A DNA stretch of 64,000 bases. Origin: Palsa-1392 sp963819975. Its GTDB lineage: Bacteria > Verrucomicrobiota > Verrucomicrobiia > Chthoniobacterales > UBA10450. Shown piece by piece: positions 32,300-40,633 of the stretch. The DNA is taken from assembly GCA_963819975.1 (NCBI GenBank), contig CAWFYE010000002.1, forward strand, positions 124,001 to 188,000. Direction: 5' to 3'. The notes below the pieces were generated by a model that ran no database searches, had not been told where the DNA came from, and saw nothing but the letters and a program-made list of their open reading frames with translations. The first letter of the stretch is position 1, and each line of letters opens with the position of its first letter. Position numbers and translations under genes: made by a program.

Positions 32300-34750
32300 T
32301 TATCCCCTTCCGAGGGCGATCATGGGGTCGGCGCGGGTAGCGCGTCGCGCCGGGATGTAACTCGCGGCCAGGGCCACGAGGGTCAGAATGAGAGTAACCA
32401 AAAGGAAGGTCGAGAGGTCGAGCACGCTTACTTCGTAGAGCACCGAGCGGAGGGCCGAAGTGCTGAGCAGAGCGACGATCAATCCAAGGACGGTCCCCGC
32501 GCCAATGAGCGCTCCGGCGTGCGTGATAATCAGCCGGAGGACATCGGAGCGTTGCGCGCCGAGCGCCATCCGCACCCCGATCTCGTGAGTCCGTTGCACG
32601 ACGAGGAACGACATCACGCCGTAAATACCGACTGAAGCGAGGACGAGGGCGATCCCGGCGAAGACGGTCAGGAGTGAAACCGATAGCCGGCGCGGCGCGA
32701 TTGAGTCCGCGATCACCTGCTCCAAAGTGCGGACGTGGGCGATCGGCAGAGTCGGATCGATCGCCTGCACTTCGCGCCGGATCGCGCTTGTCAGGCCGGT
32801 CGGATCCTGGGCGCTGCGAACCGCAAGAATGACGGCGGGATAAGGCGCCTGGGTGAGCGGGACGTAGAACTCCGGTTTCACCGGTTGATCGAGTCCACGG
32901 TGATGCATGTCGCCGACGATTCCGACGATCGTCGCCCAGACCGGGCCTTCACGGGTCGGGAGCTGCATCCGTTTGCCAAGCGCGTTGTCGTTAGGCCAAT
33001 AGCGCTCGGCCAGGGCCTGGTTAACGATCACGACCGGCGGCGCGTCGAGGTTGTCCGCATTGGTAAAAAAACGGCCGCGCTGGAGCGGGATCTCGAGGCT
33101 GCGAAAATAATCGGCGGAGACGAGGCGGATCTCCTCGTCCGGGCCGGGGTGCGTGTCGTCGATCGGGCGACCTTCAATCGTGAAGGAGGAGTCGCTGTTA
33201 ATACCACTCATCGGGAGAATAATGGTCATTCCCGCATTCTTGACGCCGGGGAGATTGGAGACGCGGCGCTCCAGCTCGGTGAAGAAATTGACCTGTGCTT
33301 TCTTGTCCGGGTAACGGAGCGCGGGCAACGAAATCTCCGCGGTCAGAACGTTTTGCGGATTGAATCCTGGATTGACGTTTTCCAGCCTAACGAAACTTTT
33401 GAGGAGCAGTCCGGCGCCGGTGAGGAGCACGAGCGCGAGCGCTACTTCGGCAACCACGAGCCCGTTGCGCAGCCGGTTATGGCGTCGGCCGGAAGTGGAA
33501 CCGCGGCCGCCTTCCTTGAGCGATTCGGTCAGGTCCGGTTTCCCGCTGGCGAGCCCGGGGACGAGGCCAAAAATGAGGCCGGTGCCGACCGCGATGGCGA
33601 GGGTGACGAGGAGAACGGTGCCGTCGATATGCACTTCGCTGAGGCGCGGGATCGTCTGGGTGCCGATTGATTTCACGAGGTCGATCGCCCAAATCGAGAG
33701 GAAGACGCCGACCGCCGCGCCGAGAATCGAGAGGACGACGCTTTCCGTGAGGGCGAGACGCAAGAGACGCGCCCGACTGGCGCCGACGGCGACCCGGATG
33801 GCCATCTCACGCTCGCGGGCGGTGGCGCGGGCGAGGAGCATGGTGGCGAGATTGGCGCAGGCGATGAGAAGAACGAGTGCAACCGCACCGAGCAGAATGA
33901 GGAGGAGCGGTTTCATGCCGCCGATGATCTGCTCCTTAAGCGGGTAGATGGTGGCGCCGAAACTGTCGGTCTGCGGATAGTTATCTTTGAAGCGGGTGCG
34001 CATCCCGCTCACGACCGTCTCGAGCTCGGCCTGCGCCTGCTGCGAGGAAACGCCCGGCGCGAGGCGGCCGATGACGCCGTAGCTGCGCGAGCCGCGCCGC
34101 TTCATTTCCTGGTCGGTAAAACCGAGCGGCTGCCAGATGTCGGCCTGTTCGCCGAACTGCGCGCCGGTGATGTTAAAGAGCGGAAGCGGGAATTCGAAGC
34201 TGGCCGGCATGATGCCGACGATGGTGAAGGGATGGCCGTCCGCCATCAGCTTGCTCCCGAGGACGCGCGGGTCGCGGTCGAACTTGCGCCGCCAGAGCCG
34301 TTCGCTGATCACGACGACATCGTCGCGGCCAACGGCATTTTCTTCCGCGCGAAAAGTGCGGCCGCGAATCGGCTGCACGCCTAGCAACGGAAAAAGATCG
34401 GCCGAAACCTTGGCCCCAAAGATGCGTTCCGGGAGTTCGCCTTCGGAGAGATTGAAGGTGGTGGTGTCGAAGGCCGCGAGTTTATCAAAGCTTTTGAGCT
34501 GCGTTTTGTATTCGAGGAACTCGGGTGGGGAGACCGGGATGGTGTCGAGGTGTTGATCCTTAAAATGCTCAAAGAGAAGGACGAGGCGCGCCGGATCTTC
34601 GTAGGGGAGGGGCTTGATGAGGAGGGCGTTGACGAGAGTGAAAACCGCCGTCGTGGCGCCGATGCCGAGTGCGAGGGTCAAAATCGCAACAAGGGTGAAG
34701 AGCGGGTTCTTGAGGAGGAGACGAAGAGAATGGCGGATTTCTTGTAACAT
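32300..34750 (-). CDS. MacB/ADOP-type ABC permease, first in operon (816 aa)
   Basis: The permease nearest the adaptor and first ATPase, hence possibly the ancestral core of the array. It starts MLQEIRHSLRLLLKNPLF. TM1 is near 18-40 (LALGIGATTAVF). PCD1 includes TIVGIMPASFEFPLPLF. The core is LLIACANLATMLLARATAREREMAIRVAVGAS. The central helix is VAEVALALVLLTGAGLLLK, and PCD2 contains TIVGIVGDMHHRGLDQPVK. The last core is VQRTHEIGVRMALGAQRSD, and the end RRATRADPMIALGRG departs from the usual RYE/RTE tail. It lies 11 nt downstream of the 63-aa microprotein gene and 5 nt upstream of the second ATPase gene. Confidence 0.93.
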   Translation of the reverse strand: MLQEIRHSLRLLLKNPLFTLVAILTLALGIGATTAVFTLVNALLIKPLPYEDPARLVLLFEHFKDQHLDTIPVSPPEFLEYKTQLKSFDKLAAFDTTTFNLSEGELPERIFGAKVSADLFPLLGVQPIRGRTFRAEENAVGRDDVVVISERLWRRKFDRDPRVLGSKLMADGHPFTIVGIMPASFEFPLPLFNITGAQFGEQADIWQPLGFTDQEMKRRGSRSYGVIGRLAPGVSSQQAQAELETVVSGMRTRFKDNYPQTDSFGATIYPLKEQIIGGMKPLLLILLGAVALVLLIACANLATMLLARATAREREMAIRVAVGASRARLLRLALTESVVLSILGAAVGVFLSIWAIDLVKSIGTQTIPRLSEVHIDGTVLLVTLAIAVGTGLIFGLVPGLASGKPDLTESLKEGGRGSTSGRRHNRLRNGLVVAEVALALVLLTGAGLLLKSFVRLENVNPGFNPQNVLTAEISLPALRYPDKKAQVNFFTELERRVSNLPGVKNAGMTIILPMSGINSDSSFTIEGRPIDDTHPGPDEEIRLVSADYFRSLEIPLQRGRFFTNADNLDAPPVVIVNQALAERYWPNDNALGKRMQLPTREGPVWATIVGIVGDMHHRGLDQPVKPEFYVPLTQAPYPAVILAVRSAQDPTGLTSAIRREVQAIDPTLPIAHVRTLEQVIADSIAPRRLSVSLLTVFAGIALVLASVGIYGVMSFLVVQRTHEIGVRMALGAQRSDVLRLIITHAGALIGAGTVLGLIVALLSTSALRSVLYEVSVLDLSTFLLVTLILTLVALAASYIPARRATRADPMIALGRG

Positions 34751-34761
34751 TTACTCGGCGG

Positions 34762-34953
34762 TTAAGGGTAAAAAGGCTCGGCAAAACGCGCCGCCTGGTG
34801 CATCTGCCCAGAGAAGCGCGAATTATCGACCTCGGCGCCGCGGGAGGATGGCGCCGTTCCGTGGCGCGAAAGCGCGACGACGATATTGGCCACGAGGAGC
34901 GCGAAGATGACCAGGGCCTTGATCGAACCTCCGTTGCGATCGCTCTGGCGCAT
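34762..34953 (-). CDS. 63-aa single-pass membrane microprotein in the ABC operon
   Basis: No family is recognised. The protein starts MRQSDRNGGSIKALVIFALL, with one hydrophobic segment (about residues 11-28, ALVIFALLVANIVVALS) and a polar C-terminal tail ending FAEPFYP. A strong ribosome-binding site, GAGGAG, lies 8 nt upstream of the ATG. The gene fits precisely between the ATPase stop (14 nt) and the permease start (11 nt), like the other operon members. These facts favour a real gene over a chance frame. Predicted topology is a short cytoplasmic N-terminus and a periplasmic tail. By analogy with small subunits of other exporters it could stabilise the complex, but nothing in the sequence proves this. 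Confidence 0.68.
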   Translation of the reverse strand: MRQSDRNGGSIKALVIFALLVANIVVALSRHGTAPSSRGAEVDNSRFSGQMHQAARFAEPFYP

Positions 34954-34967
34954 CTTTTTACTCCTCG

Positions 34968-35732
<765 letters not shown>

Positions 35733-35735
35733 GGG

Positions 35736-37088
35736 TTAGTTCAAGCTGATGCGATCATGTGAATCGTAGGCGCTGGTGTCGGACAAAATCACCTGGTCGC
35801 CTTCTTTCAGGCCGTCGATGATTTCGATGGTGTTGACGGAGCTGCGGCCGAAATGCACCGGAGTGCGGTTGGCTTCGCCGTCGCCGGTGAGTTTGAAAAC
35901 GCCAACGGTCGCTCCGTCCTGGGCAAAGGCCGGGCGGCCGACGTAGAGGACATTGTTGAGACGCTCGAGTTCGATCGTGCCGTCGACACTCAGGTCGGGA
36001 CGAGCGCCTTTCGGCAGCGGGCCATCGAGTGCGACATCGACCGTGACGGTGCCCTGCTCGACTGCAGGATCGACCCGGATGACGTGCCCCGCGACGATGC
36101 CATTGCGGGTGTCGATCGATGCAGGCTGGTTAATCTGAATATCCTTCGCCTGGGTTTCCGCGATTTTGATCTGGGCCTTCAGCTTTTTCGGGTCGGCGAC
36201 GCGGGCGAGATTCGTTCCCGACACAACCCTCTGGCCGACTTCGACTGGTAATTGTTGCAGGACGCCGGTCATCCCGGCTTTGACGTGCAGGGCCTCGACG
36301 TCACGCGCCTTGAGCTCGGCGGCAGCTTTGAGCTGGTCGACGGTCGCCTGTTTGGCGGCGAGCTGCGGCTCGATCGAACCCTGGGCAAACTTGAGCCGCT
36401 TTTCCTCGATCTGGTCGCGATTCTCGAGTTCGTCCCGCTTGATAATGGAGGTCCTGTATTCGATATCGGCGATGAGCCCGTTCTTTTTCAGGTTGTCGTT
36501 GGTTTCGGCTTCCATCTTGGCCTGCAGATATTCCGAATGGACCTGGGCAGTGTTGGACTCCTGGCTCAAAAGCTCGCGTTGCAGGTTGGCGCGAAGGGTG
36601 GTGAGTTCGGCCTCCGCCGTTGTGTGGAGCGACTCAGCGTCGAGCGCCGCTTGTTGCAGATCGGGGCTGGAAAGCTCCAGGATTACGGTGTCGGGCTCGA
36701 CCAAGGCACCCGGTCTAACGACGATCTTTTCGACCCGGCCTTCCTTGGCCGCTGCGATCCAGCGAATATCTTCCGGGACGAGGGTACCGAGCCCGCGCAC
36801 CTGGCGGAGCATCGGGCCGCGCTTAACAGTATCGACCCAAACCGCGGCGCGGTCGACGCTGACCGCGGCTGGTTTCAAACGCGAGATCGCGACTGTGACG
36901 AGGATGAGAGCGAGGACGGACGCGCCCCCGATGATCAGGCGGCGCTTCTTTTTCTTACGAGCGACATCGGGGCGCGGGACATCCATGGATGAAGTAACCG
37001 GTGTGAAGCCCGGAGCGCGCGCGGGCGCCGGGGAGCCGCCGCCGATCACTTCGAAGCTTCGTTGCATAAGGATGGCCCGATTCCGCAC
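35736..37088 (-). CDS. HlyD/MacA-type periplasmic adaptor of an ABC exporter
   Basis: A membrane-fusion protein that would link the inner-membrane permease to an outer-membrane channel. A cytoplasmic N-terminus ending in a KKKKRR stretch is followed by one transmembrane helix (about 51-68). The first half of the biotinyl-lipoyl-like domain (EGRVEKIVVRPGALVEPDT) comes next, then a long alpha-helical hairpin (about 145-270), the second lipoyl half (KAGMTGVLQQLPVEVGQRV) and a beta-barrel/membrane-proximal part (to ...GLKEGDQVILSDTSAY). The start may be GTG 37088, directly after the preceding stop, or ATG 37067 (MQRSFEVIGGG). No outer-membrane TolC partner is encoded in the window. It lies 3 nt upstream of the ATPase gene. 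Confidence 0.9.
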   Translation of the reverse strand: MRNRAILMQRSFEVIGGGSPAPARAPGFTPVTSSMDVPRPDVARKKKKRRLIIGGASVLALILVTVAISRLKPAAVSVDRAAVWVDTVKRGPMLRQVRGLGTLVPEDIRWIAAAKEGRVEKIVVRPGALVEPDTVILELSSPDLQQAALDAESLHTTAEAELTTLRANLQRELLSQESNTAQVHSEYLQAKMEAETNDNLKKNGLIADIEYRTSIIKRDELENRDQIEEKRLKFAQGSIEPQLAAKQATVDQLKAAAELKARDVEALHVKAGMTGVLQQLPVEVGQRVVSGTNLARVADPKKLKAQIKIAETQAKDIQINQPASIDTRNGIVAGHVIRVDPAVEQGTVTVDVALDGPLPKGARPDLSVDGTIELERLNNVLYVGRPAFAQDGATVGVFKLTGDGEANRTPVHFGRSSVNTIEIIDGLKEGDQVILSDTSAYDSHDRISLN

Positions 37089-37406
37089 TTAAAGCACGCC
37101 GACGGTGTGGATGAGGGTGGCGATGGCTCCGACCCCGTTGACGATCGGGAGCATGGCCGACAGAATGAGGGCGGCGAAAACTCCGGCGTCGATGAGGAAA
37201 CCGCGGCCGCCTTCGTCGGCGAAATACTGATTGCTGATTTCGAAGAAGGCTGGGTGTTGAAACTTAACCGGCGTTCCGCAACGGCCGGCCAACTGCGAGC
37301 CTTGATAGTTGTGGCTGATCTGCGGGAAGGCCGCACCGTGGCGCTCAGCGCGCGGATTGGATTCATCCCGCTGGTCGGGGTTTTGGATTTGAAGTGTGGT
37401 TTTCAT
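37089..37406 (-). CDS. Small protein with C-terminal membrane segment, first gene of block
   Basis: Not recognised. The 105 residues begin MKTTLQIQNPDQRDESNPRA, are polar for about 70 residues, and end in a hydrophobic stretch (VFAALILSAMLPIVNGVGAIATLIH). The stop abuts the adaptor start, and the ATG lies about 72 nt downstream of the predicted sigma-54 transcription start, making it the leader gene of the operon. A shadow frame overlaps, so the coding case rests on position, operon fit and the plausible membrane tail. The ribosome-binding site (GTAAGA) is weak. It may be an exporter accessory or a tail-anchored regulator; no function is claimed. Confidence 0.6.
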   Translation of the reverse strand: MKTTLQIQNPDQRDESNPRAERHGAAFPQISHNYQGSQLAGRCGTPVKFQHPAFFEISNQYFADEGGRGFLIDAGVFAALILSAMLPIVNGVGAIATLIHTVGVL

Positions 37407-37487
37407 ATTCTTACTGGCTGTTACTTGTGAGATGCGTTCGCTCCCACATTTGGATTCAGGAATCTTTTCCTGAGATGCCGCACCCTA

Positions 37488-37504
37488 TTGCAATGGCCAT
37501 GCCA
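37488..37504 (-). promoter_or_regulatory. Sigma-54 (-24/-12) promoter
   Basis: Read on the minus strand the site is TGGCATG-GCCA-TTGCAA, matching the consensus TGGCAYG-N4-TTGCW at every fixed position, with GG and GC exactly 12 nt apart. The predicted start is near 37478, about 72 nt upstream of the first ATG of the transporter block (37406). An NtrC-family activator gene (39214-40560) and its kinase are adjacent, which is what this promoter type needs. Confidence 0.85.
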
Positions 37505-37599
37505 CTCTCTTTTTATTTTTATAACTCTTTGCAGACGTGTATCTTGCATTTATGACCGATTTTTGGTCGGCCCCGCTTTTGCCTCGACGTTGGGATTCT

Positions 37600-37621
37600 G
37601 GCGTCCCGATTGCGGGACGCC
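37600..37621. promoter_or_regulatory. 9-bp inverted repeat, candidate activator (UAS) site
   Basis: GGCGTCCCG - ATTG - CGGGACGCC is a perfect 9-bp palindrome with a 4-nt spacer, about 130 bp upstream of the predicted sigma-54 start. That is the usual distance for an NtrC-type upstream activating sequence. A T-run expected of a terminator for the kinase gene is absent. A half-site (CGTCCCGCG) follows at 37621. Confidence 0.5.
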
Positions 37622-37630
37622 GTCCCGCGT

Positions 37631-37777
37631 TCATCCCGAGCGGAGCGCGAGGGACCTCGCAAGCGCCGAGCGGCTTTCGCCATCTGCAATAAATTCACGT
37701 TCGATCGAATCGTCGTTGGCGAGAGCGTCGATCGCACTCTGTGAGGTCCCTCACCGCGCTTCGCCGGCTCGGGATGA
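37631..37777. repeat. REPIN/MITE-like inverted element (about 147 bp)
   Basis: The element is bounded by TCATCCCGAGC (37631-37641) and its exact complement GCTCGGGATGA (37767-37777). Inside each arm a further block is shared in inverted form (GAGGGACCTC near 37649-37658 against GAGGTCCCTC near 37743-37752). Similar atcccgagcgna...gggacctc palindromes are dispersed in many soil bacterial genomes. No transposase is encoded, so it is at most a non-autonomous element. It separates the two-component genes from the transporter promoter. Confidence 0.65.
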
Positions 37778-37815
37778 CAGGAGAGGCGATGCGGTCGCTC
37801 GGAGATCGTTAGGCC

Positions 37816-39177
37816 CTAACGAGGCAGCCGGAGGAGAGCCTCGCTCCCGGTGCGGTCGGTCCGGTTGGCGAGAGTGAGCGAGCCGTTGTGGGCTTCGGCG
37901 ATCTGGCGGCTAAGGGTGAGCCCGATGCCGGAGCCGCCTGGTTTGGTCGTGAAAAATGGGACGAAAAGGTTGCCTGGATTCATGATGCCCGGGCCCTCGT
38001 CGCGGACGAAGACTTCCGCGCAATCGCCTCGTTCGCGCCAGCCGGCAGTGACCTTACCGCCAGTCTCGAGCGCGGCGTCGACCGCATTGTGGAGGATGTT
38101 GATGAGCAGTTGCTCGATCTGCGCGGCATCGGCTGGAATGGTGATGACTCCGCCCTCGGCCAGCCGGACGGCGAGCCGGGTTTCCAATCCGACTACCCGC
38201 CTAACGAGTTCGCCGAGATTGATCGGTTCCTTCTGCGGCGGCGGGAGGCGGGCGAGCCGGGCGTAAGCTTGCATGAAGCGGCTGAGGGATTCAGCCCGGG
38301 CTGCGATCACGTTCAGGCCGCTGTGAGCGTCGTCACGCCAATCGGCCGGTGGCGGATCGCGTTTGAGCAGATTTGCGAGACTGCCCGCGATCGACTTGAT
38401 CGGCGCGAGCGAGTTGTTCATTTCATGGCCAAGCACCCTGACGAGTCGCTGCCAGGCAGTGCGTTCTTCTTCGCGCAGGGTGCGGCTGAGATCGGTCAGG
38501 ACAAGCAGTTCGTGGGGGAGACCGCGCTCGCGGAAGTTGCTTTTCCGCACACCCCAGCGGCCGGTAGCTCCGGGAAAAGTAAGGGTGAGGGGCGCATCTT
38601 CGTCGGCATCGAGGCAGACAGCGAGACCGAGATCGCTGGCGCGGCGGCCGAGAAGTTTGTCGATCGGTTGGCGAAGTAAATTTTCTCCGGCGCGATTGAC
38701 GAGCCGGAGCCGGCGATCGGGATCGAAAGTGAAAACCGCGACATCGATCTCGGCCATGATGGTGCGGAGTAGGGCGGTGGCTTCAAAGGCGCCGAGCCGC
38801 TGCACCCGGAGGGTTTCGCCGAGTTGATTGATCTCGAGCAAGACTTCGCCAAGAGCGTCATCGGCCCGCGCGCCGCGGGCGCGGATCGAGTAATCGCCCT
38901 CGCGCAAGGCGGCCAGCAAGTTGCTCATGGTCTGGAGCGGCCTAACGATATGCTCTCGCGCGGCGGAGAGGAAAATCAGGACGGATGCGCCCATGAAAAG
39001 AATCAGGGTCCAGGCGGCCTTGGCACTGGAATCGCCAAACCAGAGCAGGCCGAGAGCGACGATTATCGCCGGCAGGCAGGCGCCGATGGTCAGCCAAGTG
39101 AGCCGGGTCTCGTGGGAGAGGCGGCGACGATACTTCTGATTTCTGAAGGCTGATTGCTGATTTGCCGGAGCGGCCAC
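37816..39177 (-). CDS. NtrY/NtrB-like sensor histidine kinase
   Basis: A 453-residue membrane kinase. Two helices (about 29-48 and 54-72) are joined by a loop of roughly seven residues, so there is no extracytoplasmic sensor domain; sensing is likely intramembrane or through partners. A HAMP-like linker (REHIVRPLQTMSNLL...LGEVLLEINQLGETL) and a PAS-like domain (about 135-235, VAVFTFDPDRRLRLVNRAGENLL) follow. The phospho-acceptor box is LGHEMNNSLAPI, the N-box ILHNAVDA, G1 DEGPGI and G2 SGIGLTLSRQIAEAHNG. Box sequences place it with NtrB/NtrY-type kinases that pair with sigma-54 activators. The response-regulator gene lies 36 nt upstream in the same direction, and the target operon is directly downstream. 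Confidence 0.93.
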   Translation of the reverse strand: MAAPANQQSAFRNQKYRRRLSHETRLTWLTIGACLPAIIVALGLLWFGDSSAKAAWTLILFMGASVLIFLSAAREHIVRPLQTMSNLLAALREGDYSIRARGARADDALGEVLLEINQLGETLRVQRLGAFEATALLRTIMAEIDVAVFTFDPDRRLRLVNRAGENLLRQPIDKLLGRRASDLGLAVCLDADEDAPLTLTFPGATGRWGVRKSNFRERGLPHELLVLTDLSRTLREEERTAWQRLVRVLGHEMNNSLAPIKSIAGSLANLLKRDPPPADWRDDAHSGLNVIAARAESLSRFMQAYARLARLPPPQKEPINLGELVRRVVGLETRLAVRLAEGGVITIPADAAQIEQLLINILHNAVDAALETGGKVTAGWRERGDCAEVFVRDEGPGIMNPGNLFVPFFTTKPGGSGIGLTLSRQIAEAHNGSLTLANRTDRTGSEALLRLPR

Positions 39178-39201
39178 GTTTTCTCTCGAATCAGCAATCA
39201 G
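39150..39201. repeat. Perfect 13-bp inverted repeat across the kinase start
   Basis: CTGATTGCTGATT (39150-39162) and AATCAGCAATCAG (39189-39201) are exact complements 26 nt apart. They flank the kinase ATG at 39177, so the start region would sit in the loop of an mRNA hairpin. The inner arm encodes residues near NQQSA of the kinase, and a degenerate further copy follows (CAGAAATCAG). It could regulate kinase translation or be a repeat insertion. Confidence 0.6.
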
Positions 39202-39213
39202 AGATCATCCATC

Positions 39214-40560
39214 TCACAGCCCATAGTGCTGGAGGCGGCGGTAAAAGGCGCTGCGGCTCAAGCCTAACGACTCGGCGGCCTTGCGCGCGTTGCCCTCGTG
39301 GCGGGCGAGCGCTTTCTTAATCAGGAATGCCTCTACCTCCTCGAGGCTCATCTCCTCCAGACGGGGGGTGCCGTCGCCGCTACTCGTTAGGCCGAGATCG
39401 TTTGTCTTGATCTGGGTGCCCTGCGACATGAGGACGGCGCGCTCAATGACGTGATCCAGTTCGCGCACATTGCCCGGCCACTCGTGTCGCATGAGGGCTT
39501 CGTGCGCCGCTGCTTCGAGGCCATTCAATTTCTTGCGATAACGCTCGGCATGCTGGCGGAGGAAATGGGCGGCGAGCGGCGCAATGTCCTCGCGGCGTTC
39601 ACGAAGGGGTGGGAGAGCGATCTCGATCGTGTTGAGACGAAAGAGGAGGTCCTGGCGAAAACGACCCGCCGTGACTTCCTCGGTGAGGTTGGAATTGGTC
39701 GCGGAAACGATCCGGACATTGGCGTGCAAGGTGCGCGAGGATCCCACCCGCTCGAACTCGCCCGTCTCGATGACGCGTAACAATTTCGCCTGCTGGCTCA
39801 TCGGGAGGTTGGCGATTTCGTCGAGGAAGAGGGTGCTTTCGTCGGCCAGCTCGAAGCGTCCGGCGCGATCGGTCTTGGCGTCGGTAAAAGCCCCTTTCAC
39901 GTGGCCGAAAAGCTCGCTCTCGAAAACGCCCTCCGACAATCCGCCCATGTTGACCGTGATCATGATTTTGCTTGCGCGGGTCGAGAGCGAGTGGAGCGCC
40001 TGCGCGATCAACCCTTTGCCGGTGCCGTTTTCGCCTGTGATGAGGACGTTCGCATCCGAGGGTGCGACCCGAGTAACGAGTTCGATGACCGGCCGCATGC
40101 GCGGCGAATCGGAAATGATGTTCGGCATCTTGCCGCGCAAAAGTTCGTTCTTGGCCTCAAGCTGCTGGCTTTTGCGGAGCGCATTGCCGAGCGCGATCTG
40201 AGTGCGGACGATGGCGAGAAGGCGGTCGTTGTCCCACGGTTTGGTGACAAAATCGCGGGCCCCGAGTTTCATCGCCTCGACCGCGAGATCGACCGTCGCC
40301 CAGGCGGTCATGACGACGATGGGAAGGGTATCGTCGAGCGCCTGGATGCGCGGGATGACCTCCAGCCCTTCCTGGCCCGAAGTCGTGTCGCGGGTGTAAT
40401 TCAGATCCATCATGAGAAGCGCGTAACTCTTCTTCTCGAGCGAATTCATGACCGAGCCTAACGACGTCACGGCATCGGTCTGGTAGCCTTCGCCTTTGAG
40501 CAGGATGCGCAAAGCCTCGAGCACGTCGGGCTGGTCGTCGGCGATAAGAATGCGGCTCAC
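39214..40560 (-). CDS. NtrC-family sigma-54-dependent response regulator
   Basis: A 448-residue three-domain activator. The receiver domain (1-120) has the acidic pair Asp8-Asp9, phospho-acceptor Asp52 (LLMMDLNYTRD), Thr85 and Lys108. The AAA+ domain (about 145-375) has Walker A GENGTGKG (176-183), the sigma-54 contact loop GAFTDA (223-228, where the canonical motif is GAFTGA) and Walker B LFLDEI (244-249). A Fis-type helix-turn-helix at the C-terminus (ALARHEGNARKAAESLGLSR) would bind the upstream activating site. Phosphorylated by the adjacent kinase, it should open the sigma-54 promoter at 37488-37504 and thereby switch on the transporter block. Asp for the second Gly of GAFTGA is a natural variant in related activators. 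Confidence 0.95.
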   Translation of the reverse strand: MSRILIADDQPDVLEALRILLKGEGYQTDAVTSLGSVMNSLEKKSYALLMMDLNYTRDTTSGQEGLEVIPRIQALDDTLPIVVMTAWATVDLAVEAMKLGARDFVTKPWDNDRLLAIVRTQIALGNALRKSQQLEAKNELLRGKMPNIISDSPRMRPVIELVTRVAPSDANVLITGENGTGKGLIAQALHSLSTRASKIMITVNMGGLSEGVFESELFGHVKGAFTDAKTDRAGRFELADESTLFLDEIANLPMSQQAKLLRVIETGEFERVGSSRTLHANVRIVSATNSNLTEEVTAGRFRQDLLFRLNTIEIALPPLRERREDIAPLAAHFLRQHAERYRKKLNGLEAAAHEALMRHEWPGNVRELDHVIERAVLMSQGTQIKTNDLGLTSSGDGTPRLEEMSLEEVEAFLIKKALARHEGNARKAAESLGLSRSAFYRRLQHYGL

Positions 40561-40633
40561 GGGATAACGATGAACCGCATTTCTAGGTTCGCGTCAATTC
40601 CGCGAGTGGCGCGCCGTGGTCGTTAGGCAAAAG

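Larger units (their letters stand above)
37407..37815. other. Regulatory intergenic region between two-component and ABC loci
   Basis: No convincing gene lies in these 409 bp. From left to right the region holds the short leader of the transporter block, the sigma-54 promoter (37488-37504), an AT-rich stretch (37507-37560), the 9-bp palindrome (37600-37621), the REPIN-like element (37631-37777) and a TCGTTAGGC/CCCTAACGA motif pair (37806-37822) that overlaps the end of the kinase gene. Confidence 0.7.

Noticed and set aside
37600..37621. Terminator for the histidine-kinase gene
   Set aside because: The stem is followed by no T-run on the minus strand, and its distance from the sigma-54 promoter fits an activator site better.
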